Source: Eulemur rufifrons
Lineage: Eukaryota > Chordata > Mammalia > Primates > Lemuridae
DNA length: 64,000 nt
Assembly: GCF_041146395.1 (NCBI RefSeq)
Contig: NC_091010.1
Coordinates: 53,278,001 to 53,342,000 of the forward strand
Direction of reading: 5' to 3'
Notes under the pieces: model-generated
Seen by the model: the letters and a program-made list of their open reading frames with translations, nothing else
Database searches by the model: none
What the model was told of the DNA's origin: nothing
Shown: positions 25,209 through 36,983 of the stretch, in pieces
Layout: every line of letters starts with the position of its first letter
Position numbering within the stretch: position 1 is the stretch's first letter
Position numbers and translations under genes: made by a program

Positions 25209-26320
25209 GTGTGAGTGAGGAATAATATACATAAGCCTCTGCTGGCAGGTACTTTGTAACCATGAGGAAAGCATCCTGAGAATCAGTCCAGGACATGGAG
25301 AAGGGTATAACTTCAGGAAAAAAATAAAATCTTGGATAAAATGTAGCTAGCATCTTGACTGAGTGGTATCTGAAATCCTACCCTACCTGTGGCCTTGCTT
25401 TAACAATTGTGTGATGATTTTCTATTATTTTCGGCCAAAATAATTGTATTGGAAAACCAGAAATAGCAGTGAGATTTTCCTTAGACTTGGATTCCTCATT
25501 CATGAAATAATGTTTGAAAAAATAATCAGATCTTCACAAAGATATCTCCTAACACTGTAAGGCCATAATTCCTTGAACCACCGTCTAAGGCCTGAATTAT
25601 CTTCTTTTTGGCCTCAGAGAGCTTTAATATCCTTACATAAAGAGACAAAGAATTTATAAAATGGGATTGGTTGGTCATAGAATTGCTTAATAGCAACTCC
25701 GTGATCAAATACTAAATATTTTCATCATTAGATTAAGATATCGCCTTTTGAAATAAAGCTTACTTTTTTTTCCTTTCTTCAACCTAAAGACCAACCTAGA
25801 TTTATCGCTTGTAGTTTCAATAAAGGAACTGAAATGGCAAATAATGAATGTCCCTGACTTTCTTGAAAATGCCAAGTAAGATGGTGCCTGGAAACTGTCT
25901 CCCAGCGTATACAGTATTACAACAAACAGACCCTGCTGTCTTCCTTAATAACAAAGTGATACAATGAAAAAGCAATGCTGGCTTAAAGTTTCCTTATGTA
26001 TGAGCTTCCATCTCCTTTTCAGCTTCTAATCAACATGTGATATTTTAATTTCCTAACTTATAATGCATGAGGGATAATATTGAGTTAACATATACATGCA
26101 TGTTGTATGCTTACATATATGCATATATAAATACATATATCATATGCACTGCATGTATACATAAAATAAACCTCATCCCTTCCAGATCTATTCTGAGAAT
26201 AGAATTTTTCAGCAAGAGCTTAGAAGAGAAGCCTACATGGCCATCATACAACTTATCCATTTGGAAGATCCTGGGGGGATTCTGAATTTTCTGAGAAAAA
26301 GAAAGCAAGAGAAATTTTCA
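25209..26320. other. Unclassified sequence with short AT microsatellite
   Basis: No recognised family. A TA/CA-rich stretch lies at about 26,085-26,165. The sequence up to 26,336 is the left flank of the L1 insertion. Confidence 0.4.
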
Positions 26321-28031
26321 AGAGAAAGCATATCCTTATAAAAGGGTGTTGAATTTTGTCAAATGCTTTTTCTGCATCTATTGAGAGGATCATATGGTTT
26401 TTGTTTTTGCTTCTATTTATGTGGTGAATTACATTTATAGATTTACGTATGTTGAACCACCCCTGCATCTCTGGGATGAAGCCCACTTGGTCGTGGTGGA
26501 TTATTTTCTTGATAAGTACTTGGATTTGATTTGCTAGTATTTTATTGAAAATTTTTGCATCTATATTCATGAGAGAAATTGGTCTGTAGTTCTCTATTTT
26601 TGTTGCATCCTTTCCTGGTTTTGGTATCAATGTTATATTGGGTTGGTAGAACGTGTTGGGGAGAATTCCATCCTTCTCAATATTGGAGAATAGTTTATGT
26701 AGGATGGGCACCAGTTCTTCTTTGTATGTATGGTAAAATTCAGGTGTGAACCCATCTGGACCAGGGCTTTTCTTTTGGGGAAGGTTTTTTATTGCTGTTT
26801 TGATTTCAGTTCTTGATATTGGTCTGTTCAGGTACTCTATTTCTTCCTGGTTGAGTCTGAGAAGACTATGTGTTTCTAAAAATTTGTCCATTTCCTCCGC
26901 ATTCTCCAGTTTGTGTGCATAAAGATTTTTGTAGAATTCATAGATGATATCTTGTATCTCTGTGGCATCGGTTGTGATTTCTCCTTTCATGTTCCTAATG
27001 GAGGTTATTAGAGATTTTACTTTTGTGCTCTTGGTTAGTCTAGCCAGAGGTGTGTCTATTTTGTTTACCTTTTCAAAGAACCAACTTTTTGTTTTATTAA
27101 TTTCCCTTATAGTTTCTTTGTTGTCCTTTTCATTTAATTCTGATTTGATCTTAGTAATTTCTCACCTTCTGCTGGGTTTGGGGTCATTCTGTTCTTCTTT
27201 CTCCAGCTCTTTGAGTCTATTCATTAGGTTGTCTATTTGCAAGTTTTCTGTCTTTTTGATATTATAGGCACTCATACACTGCTGGTGGGACTGCAAACTA
27301 GTGCAACCCCTGTGGAAAGCATTATGGAGGTATCTTAAACAGATTCAAGTAGACCTGCCATTTGATCCAGCAATCCCATTATTGGGCATATACCCAAAGG
27401 AAAAAAGTTCATTCTATAACAAAGACACATGTACTCGAATGTTTATAGCAGCACAATTCACAATAGCAAAGATGTGGAAACAACCCAAATGCCCATCAAT
27501 ACATGATTGGATTAGTAAGCTGTGGTATATGTATACCATGGAATATTACTCAGCTATAAGAAATAATGAAGATATGACATCTCTATGGTTCTCCTGGAGA
27601 GAGTTGGAGCCCATTATATTAAGTGAAGTATCCCAAGAATGGAAAAACAAGCATCACATGTACTCACCAGAAAATTGGTTTCCCTGATCATCACCTAAAT
27701 ACACATCTGGGAATGATACCAATCGGATATCAGACTGAGGTGGGGGGGGTGGAGGAGATGGGTGTATGCCTATATAATGAGTGCATTGTGCACCGTTTGG
27801 GGAATGGTCACGTTGGAAGGTGCTGACTCCGGAAGAGAGGGTGGGGAGGGGAGGGATATATACCTACATCATGGGTGCAACGCACATTGTCTGGAGAACG
27901 GACATGCCTGGAGCTTTGACTTGGGGGGACAGGCGGTACATGGGCAACGTATGTAACCTGTAATTCTGTATCTGCCATAATAATAAGATGAAATAAAAAA
28001 AAAAAAAGAAAAAAGAGAGAAAGCATATCCT
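26321..28031 (+). mobile_element. 5'-inverted LINE-1 insertion with perfect 16-bp target-site duplication
   Basis: The word 'agagaaagcatatcct' flanks the element exactly at 26,321-26,336 and 28,016-28,031. Between them, 26,337 to about 27,267 is L1 ORF2 in antisense: a minus-strand frame (26,253-26,990) has L1 reverse-transcriptase segments such as '[13 protein letters not shown]' and '[20 protein letters not shown]'. About 27,268-27,990 is the L1 3' end in sense ('LPFDPAIPLLGIYPKEKS'), with an A-rich tail at about 27,991-28,015. Much of ORF2, including the YADD catalytic block, is missing between the two parts. This is the classic twin-priming outcome. The element is dead. The long frames here are fragments, not host genes. 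Confidence 0.97.
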
Positions 28032-28160
28032 CCTTTATGGAGGTAGATACACCCAAATGTAAGTTTGACTATTTTTCTATCATGGTCTAAAGCAACGTTA
28101 ACCTTACATATGAGTAAAATAAGGTATTTTCCCACTTGGAAGCCAGTTCAAAAGAACAGG

Positions 28161-28246
28161 AGAGTTCTTCTGATCCAAAAGTACTTTCTCAATTGCCAAC
28201 CATTGCATAAAATGTCCAGAGAAGCCTACAAATTTCAATCAACCAG
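28161..28246. repeat. 86-bp direct duplication, copy B
   Basis: Partner of 25,123-25,208 in the same orientation, 3,038 bp away (about 1.34 kb before the L1 insertion). Homology stops sharply on both sides. Confidence 0.85.
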
Positions 28247-28419
28247 TAACAGAGAACCCTTAGAATATAAACAGATCCCTATGAGAGGATTAATGTCATA
28301 CAGTTACTGAAACTTTCATTTGAGAAAAAAATACTTGGAGCCAGAATATTTCATGAGAGTGTGCTTTAATTGTGGAGGTCTTAGTAAAAGAGAACATTGC
28401 ATAGAGACAAGAAATATGG

Positions 28420-28600
28420 CCTTTGCAATAGGACAATCTTAAATTAAGATCTGACTTTGGTACCTTTTGAGTTTGTAACCTTGAAAGTCATTTTGCTTTT
28501 TTGAGTCCTGAAGGGTTGCTTGGTGCCAGGATTGGAAAAAATGTAAAACACTTAGCACAGCCCATGGTGCATTCAATATTCAATGATTATTCATAGGAAG
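28420..28600 (+). repeat. MIR SINE
   Basis: Has 'aaattaagatctgactttgg', 'gagtttgtaaccttgaaagt', 'aaacacttagcacagcccat' and 'ttcaatattcaatgattatt'. Confidence 0.75.
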
Positions 28601-29159
28601 CAGCAAGACTTTGAGGATGTGAAGAGGAGAAAGGAGGAAATGATGGGGAAAGAGGAGCACAGAGGAGAGCCTTGGAATGTGCAGAGAGAAGGCAGAGACA
28701 CGCTGGATGATACGGTCCATTTAGTTCCCAGTGTTGCCAGGGCCAGCCCTGAATGAAGCATGAGCCCACAGTGAGCCTGCAAGATCTTGCTAGTCCTGCA
28801 CTCTTCAGCTGAAGCAAAGCTTGTCTCACTTATTCCATTTTACTGTCATACTATAATAATGACCTTCATTCCCTATATCACTTTAATTTTTAATTGGTTG
28901 CCAATATTGAGGATTTGCTGAGGTGGACCCTGCCAGGTGCTGATAGAGGGAAGTATTCAGAGACAGCAAGAAGCCCATGAGTCTCCATTGCTGAGTTAGA
29001 AAGAAGTACAAGAATCAATTTTCCATGAGACGGAAAATAAGTTGTTATCCAAGAGTTGACCAGAATGTGTCAATGGCTAAATACAGAGCAAAAAGCAAAC
29101 ACTCTAATTGATTATTGATTCAAATTAATTCAAGGGCAAGTAGATACTAGCTCCTATTA
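28601..29159. other. Unclassified sequence
   Basis: Minus-strand frames at 28,587-28,829 have no recognised domain; no repeat recognised. Confidence 0.4.
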
Positions 29160-29235
29160 AAAAAAAAACACTGAACAACAACAACAAAAAGAAATAATAT
29201 ACATAAACACACAAACAAAAAAAAAACCCCACCCA
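29160..29235. repeat. A-rich low-complexity tract
   Basis: A-runs with (CAA)n and (AAAC)n units, ending in a run of ten A and 'cccc'. It may be the remnant of an old poly-A tail, but no body is recognisable upstream. Confidence 0.7.
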
Positions 29236-29267
29236 GTCTTAAAACTGTTATTTGGAAATAGTACATA

Positions 29268-29705
29268 TAGTCCAGTGATTAAGCTTGGATGTTATAGTCA
29301 GGTAGATGTGAGTCAAAGTATAACATCTACAACTTGCTGTCTTTTTTAATCAAGAGGAAATTGCTGAACTTCTCTAACTTTTAATGAATTCATTTTTAAA
29401 ATATAGGTAATTATAGTTTTTTTTATATTTATTGTTCACTTTATATAACTCACCATAGGTTGGGAACCCTTGTTGTAGAGTATTACAAAAGTAAAGAAAA
29501 CACAGAAGAAAATTGAACCTTGTGTGATCCCATCACCCAGAGATAATGATTTTAATTTTGCATTCATTTCCTCCTTATTGGTAATTATAGTCTGAATCAC
29601 ACAGGATCATTGTAAAAATCAAATGGGAAAATGCAGTTAAATAATGTAGCACATGGACTGACACATATCAGGTGCAAAATAACTGTTAGTTATTGTTATT
29701 TTTCA
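29268..29705 (+). repeat. MIR SINE split by an insertion
   Basis: Left part 29,268-29,417 ('tagtccagtgattaagcttg', 'aacttctctaacttttaatg'). Right part 29,580-29,705 ('tgtaaaaatcaaatgggaaa', 'acatatcaggtgcaaaataa'). The two parts are continuous once the insert at 29,418-29,579 and one copy of its 12-bp flank repeat are removed. Confidence 0.8.
29418..29579 (-). mobile_element. Small retroposed insert in a MIR, flanked by a 12-bp direct repeat
   Basis: The insert starts on the plus strand with a T-run, so its tail is on the minus strand. In minus orientation it ends 'gtgaacaataaatataaa' plus an A-run, with an AATAAA polyadenylation signal just before the tail. 'ggtaattatagt' lies exactly at 29,406-29,417 and 29,580-29,591 as a target duplication. 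Its body ('ctctgggtgatgggatcaca', 'ttctttacttttgtaatact') resembles an old L1-associated 3' sequence, so it may be a very short 5'-truncated LINE. Confidence 0.75.
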
Positions 29706-30464
29706 CTCACATATCAGTGCTGAATATTGAAGATAAGCATAAATATAAAGAAATTTCCTAAGTCCAGGCTAAGAACAAAAACAAACCATTGTTCACCTTA
29801 AGTCCAGAGTCCTACCTATGCAGCATCAGTTAGGGAAAGGTTGATTTCTGTTGTCATTCTTAAAACTAATTTGAAGCAAATATTTGAATGCCTCATTCCT
29901 TCATATTAATTTTGAAAAATGAAATGTTCTTCCAAAGTTGACATTTTATTTAAGAAAATACACAAGGGAAATATGTTTAAAATTAACATTCCAAGACCTC
30001 GTTTTCACTTGCTGAATGGCCTGACAATTACCATTGTTTCTTGAGAAGCATGATTACTCCCAAGTTGTTCATACATTTAAACAGATAACATTGCCATAAA
30101 ATCAGAGAACATCCTCAGTCAAGGGTATGAAGATAAAAGATCTCCCCTGGGAGAGGCAATTATTGAGTGGTATTCTTGGCTGTATCATTAATGGTGTTTC
30201 AACTTTAAGAAAATGACTCCTCAAACTTATGTTTACTAACTACAATAAAAGCTAAGAAATTCTAGGGTTACATTCACCTAGAAAGATATAAAACAAATGA
30301 ATGGGTAAAAAAAAAAGAAAAATCTTCCAGCTAGGACTGTCAAAGACTACATAGGGAGTGAAAAATGAAAAGGGCTGCTGGAGTTTTAACACAAACACAA
30401 ACAGTTTGGATAAAGAAAACATACCAAATCAGAATAGTTGTCTTGTTTTAGATAGCAGTTTTTT
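29706..30464. other. Unclassified sequence
   Basis: No recognised repeat or coding frame. Confidence 0.4.
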
Positions 30465-30920
30465 GTTTTTGTAAAAAAAAAATTGTAAATACTTCAAAAA
30501 TTAAAGAAAAAGTTAAAAAACAAGTTAACAATATAATGGATGATCTTGCCAAAATAATTGCATACTCTAACACCTTGAACATTTTTCCAGACATTTCTCT
30601 GTATTGTCTGTATTGATATCCATGTAGATGCATACATACAATTTTAAACACAGAGATCTACACAGTATATGCTATTTTGTGATCGGAGCTTTTTTAAAAA
30701 AAATAATAGTCATTATGGACACGTATTTAGCTCAACAAATAGAATTGTATATTGTAATTTTAAATGATGTGATCATATTCCATTGTATTTTTATTCTCTA
30801 TTTATAAAATTCTTATTAAGAAAATGTGTTTCATTTTTAGTTTTCCTGATATTAGAGACTATACTAGTTGAACATGTGTACATCTCCTCACACTTGTGTA
30901 ACTATTTCCCTGAGTCGGAA
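30465..30920 (-). repeat. Ancient LINE-1 3' region, antisense
   Basis: Follows the antisense order of a widespread old L1 3' region: 'cagacatttctctgtattgt', 'tccatgtagatgcatacata', 'tgatcatattccattgtatt' and 'ttgaacatgtgtacatctcc'. Highly diverged. Confidence 0.65.
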
Positions 30921-30939
30921 AATAGAGTCATTGTAGAAA

Positions 30940-31060
30940 AATCAGGTCACCTAGATTCTAATCCCAGGTTAAGTTTCATTCACTCCCACATCCCTGTCTC
31001 AATTTGCATGTTGGTACAAAGGAAAGTTGAGAACCATGTCTAAGGCTTTCTTCAGCTTCA
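30940..31060 (+). repeat. Possible MIR fragment
   Basis: 'caggtcacctagattctaat' and 'cctgtctcaatttgcatgtt' weakly resemble the MIR 5' half. Confidence 0.35.
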
Positions 31061-31189
31061 GACTTGTAAGTATATAAATAGATGAGGGCTGAAACAGCAG
31101 TTACTTGAAAGTGCCCGCAAAACAGCACAATAAAGATGTGAAACATGAATTAATTTTCCACAGTCATTTAAAATGCATCAGAGGAAGCA

Positions 31190-31370
31190 GGTCATAATCT
31201 CATTTCATATAATAGCATTTCAGTGAAATATATTGGACCAAGTCTTATATCCATTTTTTAAAGGAGGAAACCAAAGCCCAGAGATAGACAACTTTCCTCT
31301 AAATTATGTAGTCAGCCAGTGTCAAAGCCTTTGGCTCAAGCCAGACTTCAAATCCCTAATGTAGGGCTTT
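31190..31370 (-). repeat. MIR SINE, antisense
   Basis: 'tataatagcatttcagtgaa', 'aggaaaccaaagcccagaga' and 'ttatgtagtcagccagtgtc' follow the antisense MIR order. Confidence 0.7.
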
Positions 31371-31439
31371 AGACAACAACAAAACTGCTGATTAAAGAAA
31401 AGTCATGAGGTACTAAATTAATGTCAAATTATATTACAG

Positions 31440-31885
31440 TTCAAAGGGGGAATGGACAAGCAATTTAGAGAACATTATGCTAGGCACAGAAAGACAAATA
31501 TCACATGATCTCACTTATATGTGGAATGTAAAAAGTGGATTTCATAGAAATTGAGAATAGAATGGTGGTTACCAGGGACTGGGGCAGGGTGGGATGGAGA
31601 GCTGTTCGCCAAAGGGTACAAAATGTTAGTTAGAAGAAATACATTTTTGATATCTATTATACAGTAGAGTGACTGTGGTCAATAACAATGGATGGTATAT
31701 TTTAAAATCGCTGAGAGAGCAAATTTCAAATCTCTTACCACAAAAAAATTTAAATAAATGAAGTGATTGACGTGTTAACCAGCTTAATTTAATCATTCCA
31801 CATTGTATGCATAGATTAATATCAAAACATCATACTGTACCCCATTAATGTATACAATCATGATTTGTTAATTAAAATAATATTG
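31440..31885 (+). mobile_element. LINE-1 3' UTR (L1MA/MB-like)
   Basis: 'gcacagaaagacaaatatca', 'catgatctcacttatatgtg', 'tggttaccagggactggggc' and 'gtaccccattaatgtataca' are in the order of L1MA/L1MB 3' ends. No ORF2 remains. Confidence 0.9.
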
Positions 31886-31920
31886 ATAAAAGAGAAATGA
31901 CACCTAAAGAGAAAACATAA

Positions 31921-31964
31921 ATAGGAATCAAAGAAAGAAGTTATAGGAATCAAAGAAAGAAGTT
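31921..31964. repeat. Perfect 22-bp tandem duplication
   Basis: The unit starting 'ataggaatcaaagaaagaag' occurs at 31,921-31,942 and 31,943-31,964 without mismatch, followed by a partial third copy ('ttagaaatcaaa'). Confidence 0.95.
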
Positions 31965-32079
31965 TTAGAAATCAAACATGTATGTGTATATGTGAGTTAA
32001 TCAAAGAAAAACAATGCCAAATACCACTTTTGGCCTATAAAATTTTCAAATTTTTATCATTTAAAAATATTAATATTAT

Positions 32080-32530
32080 AATATTGAACATTGGGCAAGG
32101 AAATATATACTTGGCAATACATTTCAAATGACTAAACATGTCCATACCTTTATCTTAATATTTCCAAATATGCAATTATCTTTACAAAGTATTCATAAGT
32201 GCACATAAATGTTTATGAACCACGATCAGAGTGTAAAATGAAAAAACAGTCTAAATTTGTGTAAGAGGTAATTGATGAAATAAAACTAGAGGGCCAAATA
32301 ATATGCCCCATTAAAAATAAAGATTATAAAATATTTGACATTAGTTAATATTTGATAGTGAGGAAAGATTTAAAAATTGTAGGGGCAGTATGGCTCCAAT
32401 TTTGCAAAACATAGCTATTTCCAAATCAAGCAAACATATCTGCACAGAGATGTACATTTTAAAATTTTCTCCTTTATTTTACTATACTTTCCATTTTCTA
32501 AATTTCTATAATGTATTTATATAGGTATAA
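32080..32530 (+). repeat. Ancient LINE-1 3' region
   Basis: Decayed versions of 'ttggcaatacatttcaaatg', 'taagtgcacataaatgttta', 'tgccccattaaaaataaaga' and 'tatggctccaattttgcaaa' in the sense order of an old L1 3' region. Confidence 0.55.
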
Positions 32531-33969
32531 TCATAAAAATAATCAGTGTTTATTTTCTAGTCCCATTATCAGAAGTGGATGCTAGGAAGCAAAATTATCT
32601 CTGTCTAATTTAGCCACTCTATGCTAGATTTAACATTCACTTATCTCAGTTAATAAATCTGAACCCAAATGTTTTCAAGCCTGAGTCAGGGTCAAAGAAG
32701 TTGCCAATCTTGGTCTATCCTTTTAGTCATATATACTGAATATTTCAAAGGATGGTCTCTTTCTGATATCATGCTATGTAGCAATAACATGAAAAAGAAT
32801 TGTTTAATATAAAGTGAATATCCAAATCCTTTAAGATATTACCTCCAGTGAGACCAGAGGTCAAAGAAACCTGCCCCTTCCAGGTCTATTAACTCACAGA
32901 TTCCCAAAATACAATAGTTCCCTGGTGATCTCATCTATTTCCTGCTGCATGGATCCCTACTAAATTTTCCCCCAGACCATCCATCAAGGTATAACTGGGT
33001 AGTCTTAAAGTTGTATCTCTTATAATTATTATTAAAGGTAGGCTGTCTCTGAGAATGTCAGTGTGGGAACACTTACCATTTAATATGAATCAGGACCTCA
33101 GATATACACTGCTGTACTCCAAATGAGCTCTTGGCTTACCTTCGTCTTGTATTTTCAGGAATTCAACAATTTCAGTCTCTGTCTGCTTATATCATCTGTT
33201 ACTCAGTAAGATTTTGATTTACTATTTAGTTTTATTTATTTATACTAACTAATCTTGATACTTTCTCTTAGTACAATAAATTCTCATTTAGAACAACATT
33301 ATTTATATGACAGTGATTTTAGGAGTTAGAGCACAGTTCTCATCACTTTTCTCACCCATCAATCCACTTCGTTGTGCAATTTTATCACCTAACGTACATA
33401 TTAATAAATAACCTTGCCAACTAAGCATGCTAAAACAGGAAGCCCTCACAATCTGCTGCTTAGTAACATCCTAAAGAAATCCCTATCCTCTCCTATCCTC
33501 TGACATTTACCACTAACTTCCACACTGACAGCAGAGACGTTGAGAGGAATTAAGGATTGGCACATATTGAAGAATTTTAAAGATACTGACATATAAACAT
33601 GACCATGATAGTGAGGCATTCAGGTAGTATCTTAATATGATGGTACACTGGAAAGTCAAGGTGGGTTTAGCAAAAATATTTAAGAGGAAAAATGTTCTAT
33701 AGTCATGTAATAAGCATTTCCAGGTAGGATTTTTTTGGACAGACTGAACATTGAAATTGCTAAATCCAACCTTCCTGATTCATCACAAGTAGAATTCTCC
33801 TATTTACAATAGAAGACAGCCTAAGACTAATTATAAGGATAAAGATTGATTTCAATGCTTCTGATAAGAAAGTTGCTTTGACTGATAACTCCACAAAAAT
33901 TAAATAAACTCAATTCAGTATAGAAATATACAGTCTGAAGTAGGATAAGTAACTATAGGAGAGTATGGC
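32531..33969. other. Unclassified sequence
   Basis: About 1.4 kb with no recognised repeat, RNA or coding frame of note. Confidence 0.4.
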
Positions 33970-34137
33970 AGACTGTATTCATGTATCCTAACCTATATGA
34001 TCTTCCTATGATGATATTGATACTTCCACACTGATAACTGAAGTCTATGTTCCTTCCCCTTGAATCTAAACTAGTCTGTAACTAAGGCAGATGTTATGCT
34101 ATGCCACCTCCAAGTCAAAGTTAAAGAAAGTGATAGA

Positions 34138-34168
<31 letters not shown>

Positions 34169-34400
34169 CGCACGCACAAATGCTAGTCCTTAGTACAAGT
34201 CCTCCCTGTCCGGGCACCAGACATGTGAGTGAATGAGTAAGCCTTCAAGCATTTAGAGGCCTCAGCTTTTGAGACATTCTATCTGAAGCTGAGTGAAACA
34301 GAAGTCTGAACCCTTCCCATAGCGCAGATATGCAGGCAAAGTGAATATTGTTTTTACTGATTTTGGTTTTATTAAACTTTCCTTATAACTGGACAACAAT
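33970..34400 (+). repeat. Probable MLT1-like LTR (ERVL-MaLR) with an internal TG microsatellite
   Basis: The left part has 'cccttgaatctaaactagtc' and 'gatgttatgctatgccac'; the right part has 'ccagacatgtgagtgaatga' and 'gccttcaagcatttagaggc', in the order I recall for MLT1 LTRs. Solo, diverged, no internal viral sequence seen. Class is moderately secure. Confidence 0.5.
34138..34178. repeat. (TG)n/(CA)n alternating tract
   Basis: 41 bases of strictly alternating purine and pyrimidine, TG changing to 'gcacgcacgcaca'. It lies inside the LTR-like fragment. Confidence 0.95.
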
Positions 34401-34714
34401 GGGTTGAATGTTTGAGTTTATAACATTCAAGAACCATTCCAAATGATGGTTGGGACGATTTTTGTGAAAATTTACTTTCTGCCTTCCTTCGCACATAAAG
34501 AATGCTATTTTCTATCACTTGGCCCTAAATAAATTCACAAAAGACAAATTCTGCTTTTCTAATCATCTTGACTCTGGACATGGCCTCAGGAAGAAGGTGC
34601 AATGTCTGGCTCATGCATCTCATTTGGTACTTGCAATGTAGGAGACAAAATGTGTTACAGAGATTTTAAAAAAAAGAAAAAAAAAACTTAGATTAACAGA
34701 GACTGAATGCTTCC
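34401..34714. other. Unclassified sequence with an A-run
   Basis: Ends with an A-rich run at about 34,669-34,688; otherwise nothing recognised. Confidence 0.4.
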
Positions 34715-34870
34715 TTCACTGGATTGCTGTATGATCATGAGTACACAAGTAATCCATCTGAGCCTCAATTTTCTCACCAGGAATATGGGGATAATAATAC
34801 CTGCCTGGCTTTCCTCCCAGGCTAATTGTCAAAGTAATTTTAAATCTCCAAACTCATATAAAATGCAAAG
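34715..34870 (+). repeat. MIR SINE
   Basis: 'gagcctcaattttctcacca', 'gaatatggggataataatac' and 'caaactcatataaaatgcaa' are the MIR middle and 3' part. Confidence 0.85.
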
Positions 34871-35734
34871 TTTATAATTAAACATAATATTTTATTCTAA
34901 TTCATTCAGAGAAATGTGATCTTTACCTATTAAAATTATTTTTCTACTTCCAATCACTCAAGAAGCAATAAGAGCAATTCCCAATCACAAGTAATTGAGA
35001 GCTTATTGCCTAATGTTTAAGAAATGTTGGAGTCATAGCCCATGGTACCTGAAATTGACAAAAGAATGTATTTGTTTTCACATACTGAATAATCCCCTGA
35101 AAAAGCCCATTTTCATTAGCTGCAGAGTTTCATTGTTGACTTACATCCTGAAGTTCTCTTACAATATCTGCAAAAGTAATTATGGAAACCATCTGCAACA
35201 AGAGCAAAGAGGAACAACTGGCACTATAATAGATGGCATGTCAGAGGCACAATGATATTAACAAATCTACTCTTAAAAGCAGGAGGAAAAAGATTTACCT
35301 AGAGGAAATAGCAATTTCTCATTACCAGGCATGGGGGAGTCATTTGAGAATCCACTGCTGAAACAGGAAAGACTTCATCTCTTGCTTTGTTGAGTCATGA
35401 ACCTGGGCCCAGTTCATTCACCCTGGGAAGAAGTTTCATCTAATGGACTGAGTGGGACTGTACCTCTGGTGACTCATTCAGTTGCCTTGGACAAATTACT
35501 CATGTCTTCAGGATACTGGAATTATTGATAGAAGTATGTAATTTTACCACCAGCTGAACTCAGAGGGCACAGTTTTATTGATGAATGATAGTAAAATATT
35601 AAGTTAAACTTTATCATCCATTTGTTTTGGAAAATAAAGAAAAATTCAGAATCTGTCTCTCTGTGAATTGAGGCATGTTCTAGATATCCATGCTGTCTTG
35701 TTTCTACTAGGAGACCACAGAGTTTTGTATCAAA
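34871..35734. other. Unclassified sequence
   Basis: Nothing recognised; the frame at 34,995-35,255 has no known domain. Confidence 0.4.
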
Positions 35735-35950
35735 CTCAAGAGTATTGAGTTAGACTGTTCCATTTGGATTTTGAGTCTACTACTACTGCTGTCTAATTTT
35801 AGAACATTAATCAGCCTCTCAAGGCCTCAGTTTCTTCAACTGAAAAGTGTGGTTTATTAATGTAAAAATCTCATAGACTTGTAGTCAGAATTAAATGAGG
35901 TAATGATAGAAACAAAGTGATTAATAAATGCTGGTTATTTTTATTATTAG
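35735..35950 (+). repeat. MIR SINE
   Basis: 'ttggattttgagtctactac', 'ctcaaggcctcagtttcttc', 'gtcagaattaaatgaggtaa' and 'gattaataaatgctggttat' are in MIR order. Confidence 0.85.
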
Positions 35951-36983
35951 TTTTATTTTATTATTTCATACAAGATCATCTAATCTATGCAATGAATTTA
36001 TCCTCTCTCCTCCTCACTTAACCTCTACAATCTTGTGATAAAATATAGACATACTATAGAAGCTGAAAAATAATAACATCTGATTTGAAGCTACCCCAAA
36101 ACCTAGTTTTGTTTTCCTGATTTCTGGACATTGTCTTTATTTGACTTCTTATAACTTCCTGAATTCCCAAGCTGGATGTGCACCTGTGATACACAGTAAC
36201 TAAAGATTACCCAGGAAAACCTAGATGTTGTTCAATCCTTGATCCAATTGTCCATTTTGTATGAGAAGTAAAGCACAAACCAGCTCAGGATTGAAACACG
36301 GAATGTTTAATGAAAGGTGAGGAGTACTTGAATGATTTAGGGAGACTACAACTGAGATCTATGGCCATTAACATGTCTTTGCTTAGAATTTGTAAACTCA
36401 AAAGAGACCAGAAAGACAGCATAAAATATTGACATTGCAGAGATGCTGGAGATAAAATCAAGAGTAGCACTTACCCCAAAGAAGTGCCTTTTTATACACA
36501 ATCTCATCCAAATTAAGGAGTCATATAAAACATGCCTGCCAGTCATCTGTCTGCTTTCTATCTTGCTTACTTCCCACCTAAGTGTGGTTAATAACAAAAA
36601 ATCACACAAGGATGCAGGGCACTCAATTCATGTGGAGTATCAGTTTCTCTGTCTCAGTTCCTTCCTTCAGCTCTTTGTAGATCACCACAGCTAGATCGAT
36701 GATTTATCCATCTATAGGCTCAGAACTGCACCACATGTGGGACACATCTGGGATTGAGAAAATAAAAAGACTTCCATATCTCCAACTTTCCTTCTTATAC
36801 TCTTCCCTCAATCTGGTGCACCTTGCTTAAGTTCCAGCCTTCTCCCACTTCAGTTGACCATAAATGCAGGATCCAATGCCAACTGTTATACTCCTGCCCT
36901 GGTGCTATTTCTAATAAGCCAGTGAATTGATTTTTTATTGTGTATTAACATTACTTGAAGATATTTCAGTAATACCAGTACTG
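35951..36983. other. Unclassified sequence
   Basis: About 1 kb without a recognised repeat; the small frames at 36,285-36,694 overlap on both strands and lack domains. Confidence 0.4.

Noticed and set aside
25105..25353. Minus-strand frame over duplication copy A as a possible duplicated exon
   Set aside because: In copy B the frame has a stop just upstream, and differences between copies mostly change amino acids. No domain was recognised.
26253..26990. 245-residue minus-strand open frame, the longest in the window
   Set aside because: It is the inverted part of a truncated L1 ORF2. It lacks the L1 promoter and most of ORF2, and its downstream end runs into flanking sequence.
27301..27687. 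128-residue plus-strand open frame
   Set aside because: L1 ORF2 C-terminus within the same inserted element, not a host gene.
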